NCBI RefSeq assembly: GCF_004011835.1
Contig: NZ_RKLN01000001.1
Span: 62,001 to 126,000, forward strand
Origin: Rhodococcus spongiicola
GTDB lineage: Bacteria > Actinomycetota > Actinomycetes > Mycobacteriales > Mycobacteriaceae
Direction of reading: 5' to 3'
Length of the DNA stretch: 64,000 bases
Shown in pieces: positions 62,120 through 64,000 of this stretch. Each line of letters opens with the position of its first letter. The first letter of the stretch is position 1. Under the pieces are notes generated by a model. That model saw only the letters and a list, made by a program, of their open reading frames with translations. It ran no database searches and was not told the DNA's origin. A program made the translations under genes and the position numbers.

Positions 62120-62956
62120 TCAGGAGCCGGTAAATGTCGGCGTGGTCTTGTTACGGAAGGCGGTGACGCCGGCGGCGAAATCGTCTGTTCCAGCTGCGAA
62201 TCCGCTGCCGAGTGCCTCGAGGATGGCCGAGGGGGCGCCAGCGGCTGCAGCGTCGACGAGTTGTTTGCTGACCTGTACTGCGGCGGGGGCGCCCTCGAGA
62301 ATCCGATCGATGAACTCTGTGACCGTGTCGGCGAGCGCGCTGCGCTCGGAAACGGCGTTCAGTAGCCCCCAGTCCAGCGCCGTGGCGGAAGGCACCTGGC
62401 GGCGCGTGAATATCATCTCCTTGGCGCGGGCTGCCCCGACAACTTGTGTGAGGCGTTCGGTGCCTCCCCAGCCCGGGACCGTGCCTAGGCCGGTTTCCGG
62501 CAGCCCCAGCCGAGCGGTATTCGCGCCGATCCGCAGGTCACAGGCCAGCGCGAGTTCGAGGCCGCCACCGACCGCGATGCCGTCGACGACTGCGATCGTA
62601 GGCTGCCGCAGTTGCGCGAGGTAGCTGAAGACCCTGTGCCCCTCCCTGATCCAGCGTCTCCACATTTGCGCGGGCCTGAAACACGAGAACTGGGCGATGT
62701 CCGCGCCGACACAGAACGCCTTCTCCCCTGCTGTGGTGATCAGGACGACCTGAGCATCGGAGTGATCGATGGTCCGCAGCTCGGAGTAGAGATCGTTGAG
62801 CAGTTCGAGTGTCAGTGCATTCAGTTTTCGGGGGCGATCGATCAGCACGGTCGCGACGCGGCCGTCACGGCTATGAGTGACGGTGATCCGTCCGGCATCA
62901 CTGGATGGTTCAGAGAAGTTCATATGAGGGCTCTCGGTCCTGGCGAGGTTCGTCAT
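62120..62956 (-). CDS. Enoyl-CoA hydratase/isomerase family protein
   Basis: 278 residues from the ATG at 62956, which overlaps the CoA-transferase stop (ATGA); an ATG at 62923 (MNFSEPSSD) is the other candidate. Crotonase motifs: VATVLIDRPRKLNALTLELL, GEKAFCVGADIAQF (oxyanion loop), VDGIAVGGGLELALACDLRI, and LGLPETGLGTVPGWGGTERL with Glu in the usual catalytic position. It ends 20 bases before the transporter start. Substrate not determinable. Confidence 0.88.
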   Translation of the reverse strand: MTNLARTESPHMNFSEPSSDAGRITVTHSRDGRVATVLIDRPRKLNALTLELLNDLYSELRTIDHSDAQVVLITTAGEKAFCVGADIAQFSCFRPAQMWRRWIREGHRVFSYLAQLRQPTIAVVDGIAVGGGLELALACDLRIGANTARLGLPETGLGTVPGWGGTERLTQVVGAARAKEMIFTRRQVPSATALDWGLLNAVSERSALADTVTEFIDRILEGAPAAVQVSKQLVDAAAAGAPSAILEALGSGFAAGTDDFAAGVTAFRNKTTPTFTGS

Positions 62957-64000
62957 GGTTGAAGTGCCTGCACCCGTGGATGCTCGGGCAGCGGCGAGAG
63001 TTGCAAATTCTGCAGCTTCGGCGAAAACAGCTTGCCGCACATCGTTTTCAGGTTCGGGTCAACGCGTAGCTCGAACTCCGACCTATCCAGGACGTCGCGC
63101 TGCAAGTCGACGCCCGGGGCGATCTCGGTGACCGTCAAGCCTTCCGGCCGTAGCTCGAGCACCGCGCGTTCGGTGACGTAGAGGACCCTCTGACCGTTGG
63201 CAAGAGCACGCTGGCCGGAGAACGTCGGGGAGTCGACTTCCTTCACGAACTTGGTGTGAGGGCCGTCGGCACGGATGTCGAGGCGGCCGTTCTCGATCGC
63301 GATGTCGCGGCGCCCCGCTGTGAAAGACCCGACGAACACGATCGAAGGTGCCGACGACGTTATGTCGACGAAGCCACCGACTCCTGCGGTTACGTGCCGA
63401 CGCTTGGGCAAGCTGTGCACGTTCACGTTGCCGTGTTGGTCGATCTCGAGGAACGAGAGCAACGAGTGCTCGAACCCTCCGCCCTGGAGCAGGGTGAACT
63501 GATCCGAGCTCTGCATGATCGCGTCGGGATTCTGCGCCACTCCGAAGACGAAATCGAGCAATGGGACACCACCCACCGGGCCCTGCTCGATCACCCAGGA
63601 CACGGCATCGGCTAGCCCCTCTTCGACGAGGACGTGCGGCACCAACGCCGATACACCGAAGCCGAGATTCGCGATTTCGCCTGCCTGCAGTTCGGCTGCC
63701 GCGCGGCGCGCCATGATCTTCTCGAGCGTGAACGGTACCGGCTCGATGGTGCTCAGCGGTCGCCGCAGTTCACCGGACAGGGCGGGGTCGTACTGCGTGT
63801 GCGTGGTCTGCAGCTGCTCCGGGGCGAGGACGAGGGCATCGACGAGGACGCCTGGGACACGGACTGCTCTCGGGTCCAGGCTTCCGCCCTCGGCGAGATA
63901 CTTCACCTGCGCGATGACCACACCACCGTTGTTGTGAGCGGCATAAGCGAGATCGAGTGCGCCGAGCGGAGACGCCTCCTCTTCAAAGGTGAGATTGCCG
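62953..64000 (-). CDS. Acyl-CoA:carboxylate CoA-transferase (propionate/acetate type), partial
   Basis: The frame is open to the window edge (348 codons visible); the N-terminus lies beyond 64000. The visible part begins GNLTFEEEASPLGALDLAYA and NNGGVVIAQVKYLAEGG, and carries the catalytic glutamate in VSWVIEQGPVGGVPLLDFVF. SSDQFTLLQGGGFEHSLLSF, GVGGFVDITSSAPSIVFVGS and KFVKEVDSPTFSGQRALANG follow, typical of family I CoA-transferases such as YdiF and propionate CoA-transferase. It would activate the imported acid for the hydratase. Confidence 0.87.
   Translation of the reverse strand, partial: GNLTFEEEASPLGALDLAYAAHNNGGVVIAQVKYLAEGGSLDPRAVRVPGVLVDALVLAPEQLQTTHTQYDPALSGELRRPLSTIEPVPFTLEKIMARRAAAELQAGEIANLGFGVSALVPHVLVEEGLADAVSWVIEQGPVGGVPLLDFVFGVAQNPDAIMQSSDQFTLLQGGGFEHSLLSFLEIDQHGNVNVHSLPKRRHVTAGVGGFVDITSSAPSIVFVGSFTAGRRDIAIENGRLDIRADGPHTKFVKEVDSPTFSGQRALANGQRVLYVTERAVLELRPEGLTVTEIAPGVDLQRDVLDRSEFELRVDPNLKTMCGKLFSPKLQNLQLSPLPEHPRVQALQP

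Noticed and set aside
1-64000. CRISPR array, insertion sequence or complete tRNA
   Set aside because: No regularly spaced repeats, transposase motif or full cloverleaf was seen by reading; only the tRNA 3'-end-like piece at 51238 remained.

Overview
The window comes from a high-G+C, mycolic-acid-type actinobacterium. Rhodococcus or a close relative (Prescottella, Nocardia) fits best. The evidence is strong G/C third-position bias, mycothiol-dependent enzyme families, a WS/DGAT-PlsB-PlsC acyltransferase operon, orphan type VII (ESX) substrates, DUF3558 lipoproteins and a three-subunit proton-translocating transhydrogenase.

Region 1 (1-20 kb) is core metabolism. An Lrp/AsnC regulator diverges from a branched-chain 2-oxoacid dehydrogenase operon (E1 alpha, E1 beta, E2; no E3). 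It converges on pntAA-pntAB-pntB across three 20-bp tandem repeats. Then come DUF488, two mycothiol-linked proteins, an S51-like peptidase, a glycerolipid operon (WS/DGAT, plsB, HAD-plsC), a PPE-like ESX substrate, a DUF429 protein and a GlcD-type FAD oxidase.

Region 2 (20-27 kb) is variable. A gene of unknown function lies between the oxidase and a broken second copy of the oxidase 3' end. Next are two divergent secreted proteins, one with a stop codon exactly at its signal-peptide cleavage site, and a four-gene type VII substrate cassette (SAV_915-like, EspC-like, long helical effector-like, membrane protein).

Region 3 (27-52 kb) is a defence island. Its centre is a complete single-strand DNA phosphorothioation system of the Ssp type on the minus strand: cysteine desulfurase SspA, DUF4007 nickase SspB, ATPase SspC and PP-loop SspD. 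These are followed by a three-gene effector set (DEAH helicase, GHKL ATPase, PLD nuclease) that fits SspFGH, and by a phosphorothioation-associated methyltransferase. Around it are a RelE-UvrD helicase paired with a DUF262-HNH protein (SspE/GmrSD-like), an orphan gene, a HEPN/DUF3320 protein, a large SF1 helicase with a degenerate PLD tail, a nonsense-mutated HNH nuclease and a tRNA-3'-end-like candidate attachment site. By eye, parts of 35-46 kb are less G+C rich than the flanks.

Region 4 (52-56.5 kb) is a tandem duplication of a DUF3558 lipoprotein plus a small helical protein. The downstream copy adjoins an intact SPFH/NfeD pair and the other a decayed SPFH fragment. Region 5 (56.5-64 kb) is a catabolic cluster under a LacI regulator: SDR, DUF993 TIM-barrel, xylose-isomerase-like protein, MHS transporter, enoyl-CoA hydratase and CoA-transferase (cut by the window end). 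Similar LacI-type palindromes precede the SDR, DUF993 and lacI genes.

No rRNA, complete tRNA, CRISPR array or insertion sequence was recognised. All family calls were made by reading motifs; no database search was run.
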